Shown here: piece after piece, positions 27,541-27,659 of the stretch | Position numbering within the stretch: position 1 is the stretch's first letter | Layout of the letters: every line of letters begins with the position of its first letter | DNA from: a virus | Reading direction: 5' to 3' (one strand) | IMG/VR virus record: IMGVR_UViG_3300036792_000120 | Coordinates: 1-27,659 of that record | DNA: 27,659 bases | Made by a program: the position numbers and the translations under genes | Notes under the pieces: model-generated | Told to the model about the DNA's origin: nothing | The model's input: the letters and a program-made list of their open reading frames with translations, nothing else | The model's database searches: none

Positions 27541-27659
27541 CCGCTTATTCGACCGAGCATCTAGCCCATAAAGTCAGCGGGCACCACGCGCTTTACGACA
27601 TCAAGAAGTTGGGAAAATGGTGGGGCGACAAGCGAGTAAGCGAAATCAGCGCCAAGACA
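27342..27659 (+). CDS. int: Tyrosine integrase, N-terminal part (cut by right edge)
   Basis: The ATG at 27342 has GGAAG 4 bases upstream. The 106 residues present start RRASGPKLWFDKQRGTWTII, a beta hairpin arm domain as in phage and plasmid tyrosine recombinases that begin with a kLW/wykRgt motif. HEQTGDAEKALRDYI follows, then a SAM-like core-binding part (FIADVLAAYSTEHLAHKV, KKLGKWWGDKRVSEI). The catalytic domain with R-H-R-Y lies beyond the window. The start overlaps the excisionase-like gene by 199 bases. This is the gene expected to carry the phage into and out of its site. Confidence 0.8.
   Translation, partial: MPRRASGPKLWFDKQRGTWTIIDGRSRRRTGFTHEQTGDAEKALRDYITSKHRVKDSPTPFIADVLAAYSTEHLAHKVSGHHALYDIKKLGKWWGDKRVSEISAKT

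Noticed and set aside
1-27659. CRISPR array, tRNA or rRNA gene, insertion sequence, diversity-generating retroelement
   Set aside because: No regularly spaced repeats, cloverleaf sequences, transposase or reverse transcriptase frames were seen, even though BPP-1-like phages can carry the last.

Overview
The window looks like most of a temperate phage genome integrated in an alphaproteobacterium, probably a Bradyrhizobium/Rhodopseudomonas-type rhizobial relative. The grounds are high GC, the style of the small conserved proteins, and similarity in type to prophage proteins common in that group. No host gene, tRNA or attachment site is visible. The right edge lies inside the integrase gene, so one end of the element should be just beyond it. 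The left edge lies inside a virion gene, so the tail-fibre and lysis genes are presumably further left.

Layout, left to right. (1) 1-14110, minus strand: a short-tailed (podovirus, T7/BPP-1-like) morphogenesis block. In transcription order it runs from a conserved basic protein (14110) through small terminase, a small protein, large terminase, two small proteins, portal, a Bbp19-like protein overlapping the scaffold, major capsid protein, a cement-like protein, two small proteins, an intrinsic terminator, tail tubular proteins A and B, a small internal virion protein and a large transglycosylase virion protein. (2) 14281-19248, minus: accessory and replication genes, including a protein built on an orphan integrase arm-binding domain, tiny ORFs, a RecA/DnaB-fold helicase, a DUF1376-type replication protein, a RusA resolvase and an RMF-like protein. 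(3) 19287-20802: a lambda-like switch. It has a cII-position HTH gene and a cro-like gene on minus, a 17-bp operator cluster, and an XRE repressor on plus without a self-cleavage domain. (4) 20799-27659, plus: tiny membrane-type ORFs, then a second operator pair with an early promoter (21338-21390), a run of small genes, a recombination pair (PD-(D/E)XK nuclease and Sak4-like ATPase), a HAD-type protein, a Lar-like zinc ribbon, an ASCH protein, an excisionase-like gene and the start of a tyrosine integrase.

The genes fit one lysogenic programme. The repressor probably binds 17-bp sites of the form TGTAC-N7-GTACA. These sit in the same position inside two promoters of identical design (TTGACG, five bases, operator covering the -10): one drives cro and replication leftward, the other drives recombination and excision rightward. 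In the morphogenesis half, the exact 10-mer GGTGCGTTGC occurs five times in one orientation, each copy roughly 30-70 bases upstream of a gene start. It may be an undescribed late-gene control element. The most unusual items are this motif, the twin operator-promoter modules, a repressor reading frame extended antisense through cro with its own strong ribosome binding site, and the catalytic-domain-free integrase-arm protein. All identifications come from reading the sequence; no database search was run.
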